Origin: Chrysogorgia sp. JL179-B06
Taxonomy: Eukaryota > Cnidaria > Anthozoa > Scleralcyonacea > Chrysogorgiidae
Assembly: GCA_035772405.1 (NCBI GenBank)
Contig: JAYKKM010000044.1
Coordinates: 960,001-1,024,000 of the forward strand
Length of the DNA: 64,000 nucleotides
Direction of reading: 5' to 3'
A model generated the notes under the pieces. That model saw only the letters and a list, made by a program, of their open reading frames with translations, searched no databases and was not told where the DNA came from. The position numbers and the translations under genes are program-made. Shown here one piece after another: positions 63,896-64,000 of the stretch (position 1 is the first letter of the stretch; each line of letters starts with the position of its first letter).

Positions 63896-64000
63896 GAATA
63901 GAATAGAATAGAATAGAGCAGGGCAGGGTAGGGTAGGGTAGGGTAGGGCAGTGTAGGGTAGGGTAGGGTAGGGTAGGGTAGGGTAGGGTAGGGTAGGGTA
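63896..64000. repeat. (TAGAA)n to (TAGGG)n pentanucleotide array, cut by window end
   Basis: Starts as TAGAA units, becomes CAGGG/TAGGG and continues to the last base. It lies inside P4HTM after exon 6. The five-base unit is not the six-base animal telomere repeat. Confidence 0.95.

Noticed and set aside
63896..64000. Telomere
   Set aside because: The unit is TAGGG (5 bp), not TTAGGG, and it lies within the P4HTM gene.

Overview
The window is animal nuclear DNA. Genes are intron-rich with GT-AG splicing, A+T content is high, and introns and spacers are packed with transposon remnants and satellites. Six conserved animal genes can be spliced by hand from the sequence. The mix of LINE tails, Penelope-like elements with GIY-YIG ends and foldback MITEs looks most like a cnidarian. 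That placement is an inference, and I cannot name a species.

Layout: (1) 1-1.64 kb, a foldback MITE end and the tail of a Copia element with its 3' LTR. (2) 1.72-3.21 kb (+), an intronless CYP46-like cytochrome P450 broken by a frameshift. (3) 7.46-16.30 kb (-), RNMT, the mRNA cap guanine-N7 methyltransferase: 12 exons, 802 aa, with long acidic Lys/Glu repeats at both ends. (4) 16.38-19.34 kb (+), TMEM208, 6 exons, head-to-head with RNMT across 81 bp. (5) 25.06-28.28 kb (-), two exons of an unrecognised single-pass membrane protein with a PPPPY motif. (6) 30.68-36.62 kb (+), ARL2BP, 7 exons. (7) 37.73-43.67 kb (-), DECR1, mitochondrial 2,4-dienoyl-CoA reductase, 7 exons. (8) 44.0-57.41 kb (+), PRMT7, 19 exons, head-to-head with DECR1. 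(9) 59.15 kb to the window edge (+), the first six exons of P4HTM, the transmembrane prolyl 4-hydroxylase with EF-hands.

The genes do not form one pathway. RNMT (cap methylation) and PRMT7 (arginine methylation) are both SAM-dependent. TMEM208 and P4HTM are ER proteins, ARL2BP binds ARL2, and DECR1 acts in fatty-acid beta-oxidation. Two gene pairs share short head-to-head promoters.

The most interesting part is the mobile fraction. At least three Penelope-like fragments carry GIY-YIG ends, and seven or more sites in three sequence families match the hammerhead ribozyme core (CUGANGA, stem II, GAAA). Other items are a 704-bp hAT-like MITE with exact 8-bp target duplications inside a LINE tail, two mariner-like MITEs in introns of RNMT and PRMT7, one 20-bp satellite present in opposite orientations in introns of DECR1 and PRMT7, an intact zinc-knuckle plus endonuclease ORF in a PRMT7 intron, and microsatellite-like expansion inside RNMT coding exons.
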